Assembly: GCF_013760955.1 (NCBI RefSeq)
Contig: NZ_JACDUL010000004.1
Coordinates: 170,604-234,603, forward strand
Direction of reading: 5' to 3'
Length of the DNA: 64,000 nucleotides
Source of the DNA: Methanococcus maripaludis
Lineage (GTDB): Archaea; AGJL01; Methanococci; Methanococcales; Methanococcaceae
Of this stretch, positions 28,128 through 35,815 are shown in pieces. A program made the position numbers and the translations under genes. A model generated the notes under the pieces. The model saw nothing but the letters and a program-made list of their open reading frames with translations. It was not told the DNA's origin and did not search any database. Position 1 is the first letter of the stretch, and each line of letters starts with the position of its first letter.

Positions 28128-29786
28128 ATGAAAATTAATCAGAATTTAAATTATGAAAACCTTAAAAATGACTTATTTGCAGGATTTACTATTGCAATAG
28201 TCGCATTACCCCTTGCAATGGCCTTTGCAATAGCCTCAGGAGTTTCGCCTGAAAAAGGATTATTTACTGCGATAATCGCAGGTTTTCTAATTTCACTACT
28301 CGGGGGAAGTAAATATCAAATAGGGGGACCAACAGGAGCTTTTGTTGTAATACTTTTTGGAATTATAGCCTCATACGGCTACGAAGGTCTTGTAATCGCA
28401 ACATTAATGGCAGGTTTTATTTTAATTGCCATGGGATTATTAAAATTAGGAAACATTATAAAATTTATTCCATATCCTGTCACGATGGGATTTACATCCG
28501 GAATTGCATTAATTATTTTTTCGACCCAAGTTAAAGATTTCTTTGGACTTTCAATTGAAAGCGTTCCTGCGACATTTTTAGGCCAGTGGTCCACATATTT
28601 AACACATTTACAGTTATTAAACCCTTATGCACTGTTCATTTCAATATTATCGTTAATTATACTTACAAAATCAAAAAAAATATTTTCAAAAATTCCTTCC
28701 CCAATAATTGCAATAATCGTTGGAATTTTTTTAGTTTATGGTTTTAATTTACCTGTTGAAACGATTGAATCTAAATTTGGCCAAATTCCAAATAATATTC
28801 CGTTCCCAAGTCTTCCGGAATTAAATCTTCAAAAAATGGAACTTTTGTTTCCAAGTGCACTATCTATCGCATTTTTGGGCGCAATAGAGTCATTGATGTG
28901 TGCAGTTGTTGCAGACGGTATGACAGGATATAAACACAACTCAAATAAAGAGTTGGTGGGCCAAGGAATTGCAAATATCGGTTCTGCGTTATTTGGAGGA
29001 ATTCCTGCAACAGGGGCCCTTGCACGTACTGCAACAAATATTAAAGCAGGAGCTACATCAAGATTATCTGGAATAATTCATGCAATAATGTTATTTTTAT
29101 TCATGCTATTGTTATCCCCGTTAATTTTAAAAATACCTCTTGCAACACTTTCCGCAATACTTGTAGTTGTAGCTTGGAACATGGCTGAGGTAAAACACTT
29201 TAAATCGATATTATTTAAATCTCCAAAAAGAGATAGACTCGTATTACTCGTTACATTCCTCCTTACGGTGTTTGTAAATTTAAATACTGCAATACAGATT
29301 GGAATGTTACTTGCCGTAATTGTCTTTATGCAGAGATTGATTGAAGTTAGTGAAGTTTCAAATTTAAAAACCGTGCCACAGGACGAAGACCCAGATTCAA
29401 TAACATTAAAAGATGTTCCACCATGTATTGAAGTTTACGAAGTAAATGGGCCATTTTTCTTTGGCATTGCAGATAAATTCAAAAGTACTCTAAACGTGGT
29501 TGCTAAAAGAAAACCTTCTGCAATAATTCTTCGTATGCGAAATGTTCCACTAATTGATGCTACAGGAATAAAACACTTGGAAGAATTTATTGAATCATCT
29601 GAAAAACAGAACATATGCTTGATTATTTCTGGTGCAGACTATAAATTAAAAACTAAATTTGAAAAATACGCTTTAACAGAAAAAATTGGTAAAGAAAATA
29701 TTTGCGAAAATATCGATTCTGCACTGGTTCGTGCACGAGAAATTATAAAAATAAAACATCCTGAAACCGGTTTGTGTCCAGAATAA
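28128..29786 (+). CDS. SulP-family anion transporter with STAS domain
   Basis: A 552-residue SLC26/SulP transporter. The membrane part (about 1-400, 12-14 segments) contains AIVALPLAMAFAIASGVSPE, GGSKYQIGGPTGAF and the later GALARTATNIKAGA motif; residues about 420-535 are the cytosolic STAS domain (EVYEVNGPFFFGIADKF, VPLIDATGIKHLEEF). Sulfate, bicarbonate or another oxyanion could be carried. GGAGGGC precedes ATG and CTTTATATACTG near 28030 may be the TATA element. It is a single gene. Confidence 0.92.
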   Translation: MKINQNLNYENLKNDLFAGFTIAIVALPLAMAFAIASGVSPEKGLFTAIIAGFLISLLGGSKYQIGGPTGAFVVILFGIIASYGYEGLVIATLMAGFILIAMGLLKLGNIIKFIPYPVTMGFTSGIALIIFSTQVKDFFGLSIESVPATFLGQWSTYLTHLQLLNPYALFISILSLIILTKSKKIFSKIPSPIIAIIVGIFLVYGFNLPVETIESKFGQIPNNIPFPSLPELNLQKMELLFPSALSIAFLGAIESLMCAVVADGMTGYKHNSNKELVGQGIANIGSALFGGIPATGALARTATNIKAGATSRLSGIIHAIMLFLFMLLLSPLILKIPLATLSAILVVVAWNMAEVKHFKSILFKSPKRDRLVLLVTFLLTVFVNLNTAIQIGMLLAVIVFMQRLIEVSEVSNLKTVPQDEDPDSITLKDVPPCIEVYEVNGPFFFGIADKFKSTLNVVAKRKPSAIILRMRNVPLIDATGIKHLEEFIESSEKQNICLIISGADYKLKTKFEKYALTEKIGKENICENIDSALVRAREIIKIKHPETGLCPE

Positions 29787-29815
29787 CACAAATTGAACTA
29801 AATAATAAAAAAATT

Positions 29816-29978
29816 AAATGCATGCTTTCTGTTTAAAAACAATTATGGTGCACAGCATGCATTTCGTGTTTCAACCGAAAACTGGTTATGGATCTGTGAC
29901 GTTTTAGGCCAATTTTATCTAAAGAACCAATGCGTTCTTTAAAACTCCCCAATATACCCCAGAAAAATTAATTCTGGG
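29816..29978. ncRNA. Possible structured RNA or hairpin array after the SulP gene
   Basis: Three strong inverted repeats follow one another: AAATGCATGCT (29816-29826) with AGCATGCATTT (29854-29864), 11 perfect pairs; TAAAGAAC (29920-29927) with GTTCTTTA (29934-29941), eight pairs around a six-base loop; CCCAGAA (29958-29964) with TTCTGGG (29972-29978), seven pairs. A weaker AACC/GGTT stem lies between the first and second. No open frame with coding character is present. It could be a plus- or minus-strand RNA or the 3' end of the transporter mRNA. Confidence 0.35.
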
Positions 29979-30236
29979 ATAATATATATTCTCTATAACG
30001 CAATATTTATTATTTTGGGGATTAATGTTGATAAAAACGGATTAAAATGGAAATATTGTAAAAAACACTGCATAAATGTTATTTTACATTTAAATTAATA
30101 TTATACTATTTTAATTGGAATTAATTCTAAATAATGATTAATAATATACAGTTCATTAAAAAGAATATTAAATAGCATACTTTTTGATTTTTATTATGTT
30201 TAAAAATAATTATATTCGAAAAAAGGACAGATCTCG

Positions 30237-30419
30237 ATGGAGATTGGGATTCTTATTGCAGCCGCAGTTGTAGTCTCAGCCATTGCAAACTATTTTTATG
30301 TAATAAATGTTAAATATTCAGATACCTATTCTGGAGAAACTGCACATAGAACCAGTGAAGCTTTTTTAAATGTCTCAAAAAACGCAAGTGTGGCCATTTC
30401 TAATATATCGTTTACATAA
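30237..30419 (+). CDS. Short membrane-anchored protein, uncertain
   Basis: A 60-residue open frame with an N-terminal hydrophobic segment (GILIAAAVVVSAIANYFYV) and a polar Ser/Thr/Asn-rich tail with N-glycosylation-type sequons. AAAGGACAG precedes ATG. The shape recalls a tiny secreted or pilin-like protein, but no prepilin cleavage motif is evident. Its stop directly abuts the stop of the convergent regulator gene. The 250 bases upstream are AT-rich with no other gene. Confidence 0.4.
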   Translation: MEIGILIAAAVVVSAIANYFYVINVKYSDTYSGETAHRTSEAFLNVSKNASVAISNISFT

Positions 30420-31049
30420 TTATATTTTATTCAATTTTACTTTTTTGCTTATTCCGTGTTCATATCTTAAAATTATACCTCTAAGTTCTAGATCGCTTAA
30501 AGTTCTTGAAAGGGTCGATTTTGGAATTTTGGTTCTTTCAAAAAGTTCACTTTGAGTCATTTCCCCATGATCCATCAAAATTTTCACAATTGTTTTTTCG
30601 TTTCCTTTTAAAATCTTGATAAAGTTTTCTTTTCTTAATTTTTCTTCATTTTCAGTGTTTCTTGATTCCGTTTCTACTTCAACTTTTTGAATTTCATTAA
30701 TGTTTCCATTAAGTTTATCATCAACTTTTGAAGATACAATTTTACCAATATGGTCGTTTAAATCACTTAAATCTATTTTATTAACGCTATTTTTCTCCGA
30801 AAGTTCCAAATCCCGAACTGTAAAGTAAATTAAAGTAGTACTCAAACAAAGTGAAAAAGATGCCAAAACCATGAGCATACAATCATAAAGTGTATACACG
30901 TTAGGAACATCTTGAACATACGTGGTATCCCCTTGGACAATTACCTGAACTGTTGGAGGGTATAAAAATTTAGAAGTTAGCACTATTACTGAAACGATAA
31001 ATATCAACATGTATATGGCTATTTTAACTTTTGAACTCATAACTTTCAC
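30420..31049 (-). CDS. Membrane-anchored winged-helix regulator
   Basis: A 209-residue protein with two N-terminal membrane segments (about 8-30 and 55-78) separated by a short extracellular loop, a charged linker (about 85-140) and a C-terminal winged helix: KTIVKILMDHGEMTQSELF, IPKSTLSRTLSDLELRGII. This is the layout of archaeal one-component regulators that sense at the membrane and bind DNA in the cytosol. It follows the secreted-protein gene on the same strand by five bases and faces away from the export cluster it may control. The target is inferred only from position. Confidence 0.75.
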   Translation of the reverse strand: MKVMSSKVKIAIYMLIFIVSVIVLTSKFLYPPTVQVIVQGDTTYVQDVPNVYTLYDCMLMVLASFSLCLSTTLIYFTVRDLELSEKNSVNKIDLSDLNDHIGKIVSSKVDDKLNGNINEIQKVEVETESRNTENEEKLRKENFIKILKGNEKTIVKILMDHGEMTQSELFERTKIPKSTLSRTLSDLELRGIILRYEHGISKKVKLNKI

Positions 31050-31054
31050 ACATT

Positions 31055-31768
31055 TTAATTTAACGGCCTGCCCATTTTGAAAACTTTTCTTTCAGTAATG
31101 TCCACCATTACCACATATCTCAAACCATCTTCGACATCTAAAATAACCATTGCATATGTGGCATTTTGGAAATTTCGATTGCTTAAGTACACCATGTCTT
31201 GAATAGTTATATTGTAATCCCTATTTTTTATAACTTGAGCTGTTTTTGGGTCCTTGGATAATATTTCTTGAACTGTTTTTATATCTTTATCCGTAAATCC
31301 CGTAGCTTTAATCTCAGAATATCCATCTTCATGCTCAATCACAAGCGTTTTAGATTTAATTTCAAATGTTGTATAGTTTTGTATCGATTCAACTTTGTTT
31401 TCGTCAACATTTACAATAACATATACTAACGTGTCATTTTTCGATAAAAGAACCCCTCTGAAATTTTCACCATACTTTTCAAAATCCTCTTTTAATAGCA
31501 TAGTACCCGGTACAAGCAGGTAACCTTCAGATAAATACGTTGAAACTGTATTATTAGAAGTTGCAATTTCAATTGCAAGATTTTGACCTTCACTCAAATG
31601 GGGGGCTTCTTCAGGATATGGATTAAATTCAGTCATGTTGTGATTAGCTTCGAAATCGGGGGCAATAAATATATCATCTTCGATAAGTACTGAATCAAAA
31701 GGTCTCATTATACCAATTGCAATTCCAATAATTGTCAGTACTAAAAATATAATTAAAATTCGTTTCAT
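31055..31768 (-). CDS. Secreted or membrane-anchored protein with PepSY-like repeats
   Basis: A 237-residue protein starting at ATG 31768 (after GGTTGGT). It has an N-terminal membrane anchor or signal (RILIIFLVLTIIGIAIGIM) and an extracellular part with two similar halves: a helix followed by strands (GVLLSKNDTLVYVIVNVDENKVESI near 105-130 and AMVILDVEDGLRYVVMVDITERKVFKM near the end), reminiscent of PepSY-like modules. It is first in an operon with the membrane-bound regulator and could be its sensor partner. Family not recognised with certainty. Confidence 0.6.
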   Translation of the reverse strand: MKRILIIFLVLTIIGIAIGIMRPFDSVLIEDDIFIAPDFEANHNMTEFNPYPEEAPHLSEGQNLAIEIATSNNTVSTYLSEGYLLVPGTMLLKEDFEKYGENFRGVLLSKNDTLVYVIVNVDENKVESIQNYTTFEIKSKTLVIEHEDGYSEIKATGFTDKDIKTVQEILSKDPKTAQVIKNRDYNITIQDMVYLSNRNFQNATYAMVILDVEDGLRYVVMVDITERKVFKMGRPLN

Positions 31769-31831
31769 GATACCAACCATTTTTTATTAATTTAACAATT
31801 ACATTGTCCAAACAGTATAATTATTTGATGT

Positions 31832-31856
31832 GGAACACCTGTTCCATTTAATGGAA
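31832..31856. promoter_or_regulatory. Overlapping palindromes incl. GGAA-N6-TTCC (NrpR-type operator candidate)
   Basis: GGAACACCTGTTCC (31832-31845) is a perfect inverted repeat and fits GGAA-N6-TTCC, the consensus known for the nitrogen repressor NrpR of M. maripaludis. It overlaps a second perfect palindrome, TTCCATT-T-AATGGAA (31842-31856). The pair lies between divergent transcription units, about 20-45 bases upstream of a strong plus-strand TATA box and 64 bases before the minus-strand start. Either direction could be controlled. Confidence 0.45.
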
Positions 31857-31877
31857 TCGTTCATTTTTACAGCATAG

Positions 31878-31885
31878 TATATAAA
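31878..31885 (+). promoter_or_regulatory. TATA box of the plus-strand export cluster (candidate)
   Basis: TATATAAA, preceded by GCATAG as a possible BRE, would give a transcript start near 31908. The first gene starts at 32286, so the mRNA would have a leader of roughly 380 bases, which includes the three hairpins at 32121-32272. Confidence 0.4.
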
Positions 31886-32120
31886 CACTGATTTATAACC
31901 CTTTCAAAATTTTGAAAATTTTTTTTGAAAAGTATCGAAAGTATATTAAATATCATCAAAAAACTGGTTTTTTTAAATTTAAAAAGTTTAAACAATTTTT
32001 TAATTAATATAATGAAAATTTTAATGATATTTTTAAAAAATAATCGATTATTATTCGCCGAATACCGTTTCATAATATGGAAATGCCGTTTCAAAATACA
32101 TTCTTATGCCGTTCCCACAG

Positions 32121-32272
32121 TAGGTTAGTTGAAAGTAATTGTGAGAACACTTACTTTCAGAACCTAATTGTTTGGGGATTCAGTTAGGATTTAAGGAATT
32201 ATTAGATCCCAATAATTCCTAAATTAATAACCTGAAAAATATAATTTCCAAATTAGTGCCTTTTGGAAATTA
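32121..32272 (+). promoter_or_regulatory. Three consecutive hairpins in the leader of the export cluster
   Basis: Hairpin 1: GAAAGTAA (32131-32138) with TTACTTTC (32151-32158), extended by TAGGTT (32121-32126) with AACCTA (32161-32166). Hairpin 2: AGGAATTATT (32194-32203) with AATAATTCCT (32211-32220), ten perfect pairs, seven-base loop. Hairpin 3: 11 perfect pairs, 32242-32252 with 32262-32272, nine-base loop, ending 13 bases before the ATG at 32286 so it borders the GTGAT ribosome-binding site. They suggest a folded leader controlling this operon. Upstream, CCGTTTCA recurs near 32070 and 32095. Confidence 0.55.
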
Positions 32273-32285
32273 AGTATGTGATAAC

Positions 32286-32744
32286 ATGAATAAAAATCTG
32301 AAAAAAACTGCTGGAACCATTCTTATGGTTATCACAATTGTCCCATATTGTATGGCTATGGACGAACAAACTTCTGAAAACTCCGGCGGTATATTTAATA
32401 ACATATTAAATTGGTTGAAATCAACATTTGGAACTGATACCCAAATTGAACCTAAAACTGTTGAACTTACAAATAACAGTTCTAATATGCCAATGATGCC
32501 AGTAAATAATTCTGAAAATATGAATATGCCTGAAATAAATAACAATACGCCTGAAAACGAAATGAATAAAACACGAAATACCCCGAATAGTATGCCTGAA
32601 AATTTCAATGAATCATACGTGCCAGAACATGGAAATATGCCAGGTATGCCTGAAAACATTAATAACACAAAATACCCACCCCAAATTCCTGAAAACTTTG
32701 AAAATAACACCCCGATCGAAATAAATTCAAACATTACCCAATAA
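32286..32744 (+). CDS. Secreted Met/Pro/Asn-rich low-complexity protein
   Basis: A 152-residue protein with an N-terminal signal (hydrophobic to about residue 24, MA-type cleavage region) and a disordered mature part rich in Asn, Met, Pro and Glu. Short MPxxP and MPE motifs recur (MPMMP, MNMPE, GNMPGMPEN) along with N-glycosylation-type sequons. Met-rich secreted segments can bind Cu(I) or Ag(I), but that is only an analogy. GTGAT precedes ATG. It is the first gene of the plus-strand cluster and is followed 41 bases later by the repeat protein. Confidence 0.65.
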   Translation: MNKNLKKTAGTILMVITIVPYCMAMDEQTSENSGGIFNNILNWLKSTFGTDTQIEPKTVELTNNSSNMPMMPVNNSENMNMPEINNNTPENEMNKTRNTPNSMPENFNESYVPEHGNMPGMPENINNTKYPPQIPENFENNTPIEINSNITQ

Positions 32745-32785
32745 AAACTTAAAAATTATAAAAAATATATTATAGGGTGCAAATC

Positions 32786-33586
32786 GTGAGAAAAATTATA
32801 CTTGGAATATTGATGGTTCTTGCACTCGTATCCATATCTTATGCCGCATCAGAATTCAAGGATATGGGAAAACAGGAACCTGGAAAAATGTGCCCCTTTG
32901 ACTTTCAGAACATGACGACTGAAGAGATTCAGGAAGCTCTTGAAGAACAGCTTGCTGAACTTCAGGACGAATATGATTCTTGTGAAGACGAACAAATGCA
33001 GGAAAGAATTCAAGAAAGAATTGAGATGACTCAAGGATTGATTGATGATCCTGAAAAACTTGAAGAAATGATGACTAATATGCCTGAAAGAGAAGAAAAA
33101 GGCGTTATTATTAACTTTCAGAACATGACGACTGAAGAGATTCAGGAAGCTCTTGAAGAACAGCTTGCTGAACTTCAGGACGAGTATGATTCTTGTGAAG
33201 ACGAACAAATGCAGGAAAGAATTCAAGAAAGAATTGAGATGACTCAAGGATTGATTGATGATCCTGAAAAACTTGAAGAAATGATGACTAATATGCCTGA
33301 AATGCCTGAAAGAATGCATGAAATGCCTGAAAGAAAAAGAGAAGGTTTCATCGAATTCCAAGACATGACGACTGAAGAGATTCAGGAAGCTCTTGAAGAA
33401 CAGCTTGCTGAACTTCAGGACGAATATGATTCTTGTGAAGACGAACAAATGCAGGAAAGAATTCAAGAAAGAATTGAGATGACTCAGAGCTTGATTGATG
33501 ATCCTGAAAAACTTGAAGAAATGATGACTAATATGCCTGAAATGCCTGAAAGACATGGAGAAGGCCCAAAAGCTAACTCCGAATAA
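32786..33586 (+). CDS. Secreted acidic protein of three near-identical repeats
   Basis: A 266-residue protein. GTG 32786 is the start, because GGGTG lies eight bases before it; the upstream in-frame GTG overlaps that site. A signal peptide (KIILGILMVLALVSISYA) precedes a mature part with three copies of a roughly 60-residue unit: MTTEEIQEALEEQLAELQ, then EYDSCEDEQMQERIQERI, then DDPEKLEEMMTNMPE. Units are helical, very acidic, with one cysteine each, separated by Met/Pro-rich linkers (MPEMPERMHEMPERK). Three exported cysteines could cross-link or bind metal. Function unknown. Confidence 0.8.
   Translation: MRKIILGILMVLALVSISYAASEFKDMGKQEPGKMCPFDFQNMTTEEIQEALEEQLAELQDEYDSCEDEQMQERIQERIEMTQGLIDDPEKLEEMMTNMPEREEKGVIINFQNMTTEEIQEALEEQLAELQDEYDSCEDEQMQERIQERIEMTQGLIDDPEKLEEMMTNMPEMPERMHEMPERKREGFIEFQDMTTEEIQEALEEQLAELQDEYDSCEDEQMQERIQERIEMTQSLIDDPEKLEEMMTNMPEMPERHGEGPKANSE
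32903..33549 (+). repeat. Three-copy intragenic DNA repeat
   Basis: The repeat units begin near 32903, 33116 and 33356 and span about 185-195 bases each, with spacers of different length coding Met/Pro-rich linkers. The CATGACGACTGAAG anchor occurs at 32911, 33124 and 33364. The copies differ at only a handful of bases, including synonymous positions, which points to recent duplication or continuing gene conversion. Confidence 0.9.
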
Positions 33587-33652
33587 AATAACACCCCCAA
33601 AATGAAAACATTTAAATATCCATATTTTTAATTTTTTAAAAGTGTGATAAAA

Positions 33653-33775
33653 ATGATTAAATTACTGCTCCCAATACTATTGATTTTATTAATCATATTT
33701 GGGATGATTTCATTAGTTAACTTAAGAAAAGAGTCCAAAAATATGATTAATCGTATACAAAAAGTTTCCAAGTGA
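33653..33775 (+). CDS. 40-residue single-pass membrane peptide
   Basis: A short gene: ATG at 33653 with GTGAT five bases upstream, stop at 33773-33775, four bases before the ABC ATPase start. The product begins MIKLLLPILLILLIIFGMI, a single membrane helix, followed by a basic amphipathic tail (VNLRKESKNMINRIQKVSK). The ribosome-binding site and tight spacing to macB-type genes support a real small subunit or regulator of the exporter. Confidence 0.6.
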   Translation: MIKLLLPILLILLIIFGMISLVNLRKESKNMINRIQKVSK

Positions 33776-33779
33776 AAAT

Positions 33780-34484
33780 ATGTACAAAATTATAAGTCTT
33801 GAAGATGTTTGGAAAATCTACCAGATGGGTGAAGTTGAAGTTCAAGCCCTAAAAGGAGTTTCCCTTGACGTAAATAAAGGTGATTTTGTCGCAATTGTTG
33901 GATCGTCAGGTTCTGGAAAATCAACCATGATGAATATGATAGGATGCCTCGATGTACCAACAAAAGGTGACGTTTACCTTAAAACCAAAAATATCTCACA
34001 CATGACTGAATCAGAACTATCTGAACTTCGTGGAAAGACAATTGGTTTTGTATTTCAGCAATACAATTTAATTCCAAACATGACTGCACTTGAAAACGTA
34101 CTTTTACCTTTGCAAATACAAGAAGTCAATGATTCCACTGCAGATAGGGCTGCAAAGAGAGCATTGAAACAGGTTGGTCTGGAAGATAGGATGAATAACA
34201 AACCATCACAGCTTTCTGGAGGCCAACAACAGCGAGTATCGATTGCAAGAGCGTTAGCATGTGACCCCGAAATAATTCTTGCAGATGAACCAACTGGGGC
34301 GCTCGACAGTGCGACTGGTAAAGAAATTATAAAATTATTTATGGCCCTATGGGAAAGTGGAAAAACCATTATTATGATTACGCATGACCCCGATCTTGCA
34401 AAATACGCGAAGACCATTGTTGAATTAAAAGACGGAAATATTATTAGTATAACAGACAACAAACCAAATACAATTCATGAGTGA
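33780..34484 (+). CDS. MacB/LolD-type ABC transporter ATP-binding protein
   Basis: A 234-residue ATPase of the MacB/LolD group. Walker [11 protein letters not shown]-loop [14 protein letters not shown], signature [15 protein letters not shown], Walker [13 protein letters not shown] and switch histidine MITHDP are complete. This group powers permeases of the FtsX/MacB fold that move peptides, lipoproteins or drugs outward by a mechanotransmission cycle rather than through a pore. It overlaps or abuts the next two genes. Confidence 0.93.
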   Translation: MYKIISLEDVWKIYQMGEVEVQALKGVSLDVNKGDFVAIVGSSGSGKSTMMNMIGCLDVPTKGDVYLKTKNISHMTESELSELRGKTIGFVFQQYNLIPNMTALENVLLPLQIQEVNDSTADRAAKRALKQVGLEDRMNNKPSQLSGGQQQRVSIARALACDPEIILADEPTGALDSATGKEIIKLFMALWESGKTIIMITHDPDLAKYAKTIVELKDGNIISITDNKPNTIHE

Positions 34485-34488
34485 TATT

Positions 34489-35802
34489 ATGGATAAAAAA
34501 TCCTTAAAAATCGGATCGGTAATGTTGATAATGCTTTTCTCATTTGTGGGAAATTACGCATTCACGTTTACTGAAGATGTAAGTGATTACGTGATTTTAA
34601 ACATTAATAAGGTAAATCAAGATCCCGATCCTGCAATCGCAGGAGATGTATTCGACCTTAGAATAAGTATTGAAAATGATGGTGGAGAAGGTGAAGGAGA
34701 TTTCATTGTAGAAATTGAACCAAGTTACCCCTTTGAAGAAGTAAATGGCGAAGATTTAACACAAACTATTGGAATTATAGAAGGATATGAAGATTCAAAT
34801 GATGCAATAATTGCAAAATTTAAATTAAGAGTTAATGAAGATGCGACAGCAGGAGATTACCCAATAGAAGTCCACATTTACAAAGAAGGAGAAGATTCAT
34901 CTTCAGGATATACTAAAGAAATTACCGTAACTGTAGGAAATGAAGAAAGTGCAGAAGTTAGCTTGGATGCTGATGAAGTAGTGGCAGGAGATAAAACCAA
35001 TATTACATTCACCGTAGAAAATACCGGTTCTGCACCAATTAAAAACCTTGAATTTTCATGGGAAAGTGAAAACAATGCAATACTTCCATTAGGTTCAGGA
35101 AACGTAAAAACAATTTCATACATTGGTGTTGGAAGTAGTGTTGATGTAACATACACAGTACTTGCAAGTACCGATGTGGAACCTGGAATTTATGAATTAA
35201 CCATGAATTTAAACTATGATGATTCATTAAGTGGAACTACTGAAAGCGTAGAACATATTGGCGGAATTTTAGTACTTGGAAAAACCGACTTTGAAGTTAG
35301 TTATTCTGGAGAAGATAGTGGCGAATACACCCTTACTGTAATGAATGTTGGAAAAAGTGACGTTAATTCAGTAATCGTTTCAATTCCAGACCAAGATGCA
35401 TGGAGTATTTCTGGAGTTAGTACCTCCATTATCGGAAATCTAGATGGTGGAGATTACACATTCTCAAACTTCGAATTATCAACCACGAACAGTAACGCTC
35501 CACTTATCGTTGAAATAACATACACGTCACCAGAAGGAGATAGGGTAACAATTCAAAAAGAAGTGGAAATGCCAAGTACAACTTCGCAAGTTATGAGTAT
35601 GAATTCTGATGAATCAGGTGCTCCACAAGACTTTGCAGGAGGCCCCGGCGGAAATAGAAATCCACTTTCAACAATTCAAAATTCAATAACTTCAGCAATA
35701 CCCTATGTTATTGGAGGACTTGTAGCACTTGCTGCAATTATAGTAGTTGTATATAAAATAATTAAAAGAAAAAAATTAGCTAAACAAAATAAAACCGAAT
35801 AA
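34489..35802 (+). CDS. Extracellular Ig-like (COG1361/CARDB-type) protein with C-terminal anchor
   Basis: A 437-residue exported protein. ATG 34489 is preferred (GAGTGAT five bases before) to the ATG four codons upstream inside the ATPase gene. A signal segment is followed by three Ig-like beta domains (about 30-140, 150-265, 270-370; for example NITFTVENTGSAPIKNLEF), then a Gly/Pro linker and a C-terminal helix AIPYVIGGLVALAAIIVVV with a basic tail. S-layer-like proteins of this kind often pair with archaeal MacB transporters and may act as the extracellular adaptor. Confidence 0.8.
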   Translation: MDKKSLKIGSVMLIMLFSFVGNYAFTFTEDVSDYVILNINKVNQDPDPAIAGDVFDLRISIENDGGEGEGDFIVEIEPSYPFEEVNGEDLTQTIGIIEGYEDSNDAIIAKFKLRVNEDATAGDYPIEVHIYKEGEDSSSGYTKEITVTVGNEESAEVSLDADEVVAGDKTNITFTVENTGSAPIKNLEFSWESENNAILPLGSGNVKTISYIGVGSSVDVTYTVLASTDVEPGIYELTMNLNYDDSLSGTTESVEHIGGILVLGKTDFEVSYSGEDSGEYTLTVMNVGKSDVNSVIVSIPDQDAWSISGVSTSIIGNLDGGDYTFSNFELSTTNSNAPLIVEITYTSPEGDRVTIQKEVEMPSTTSQVMSMNSDESGAPQDFAGGPGGNRNPLSTIQNSITSAIPYVIGGLVALAAIIVVVYKIIKRKKLAKQNKTE

Positions 35803-35815
35803 GGGTTGATAATTT

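Noticed and set aside
29787..30236. tRNA gene in the hairpin-rich gap
   Set aside because: No T-loop GGTTCRANYCC or acceptor-stem pattern could be fitted to the hairpins.
31867..32128. Short open frames on both strands in the 31.8-32.1 kb leader
   Set aside because: Lys/Phe/Leu-rich A/T artefacts overlapping each other; no initiation signal.
31832..32272. CRISPR array
   Set aside because: The inverted repeats differ in sequence and spacing; there are no regular identical repeats with unique spacers anywhere in the window.
32849..33556. A 235-residue open frame antisense to the repeat protein
   Set aside because: It mirrors the repeat units on the other strand; the plus frame has a ribosome-binding site and signal peptide, the antisense frame has neither.
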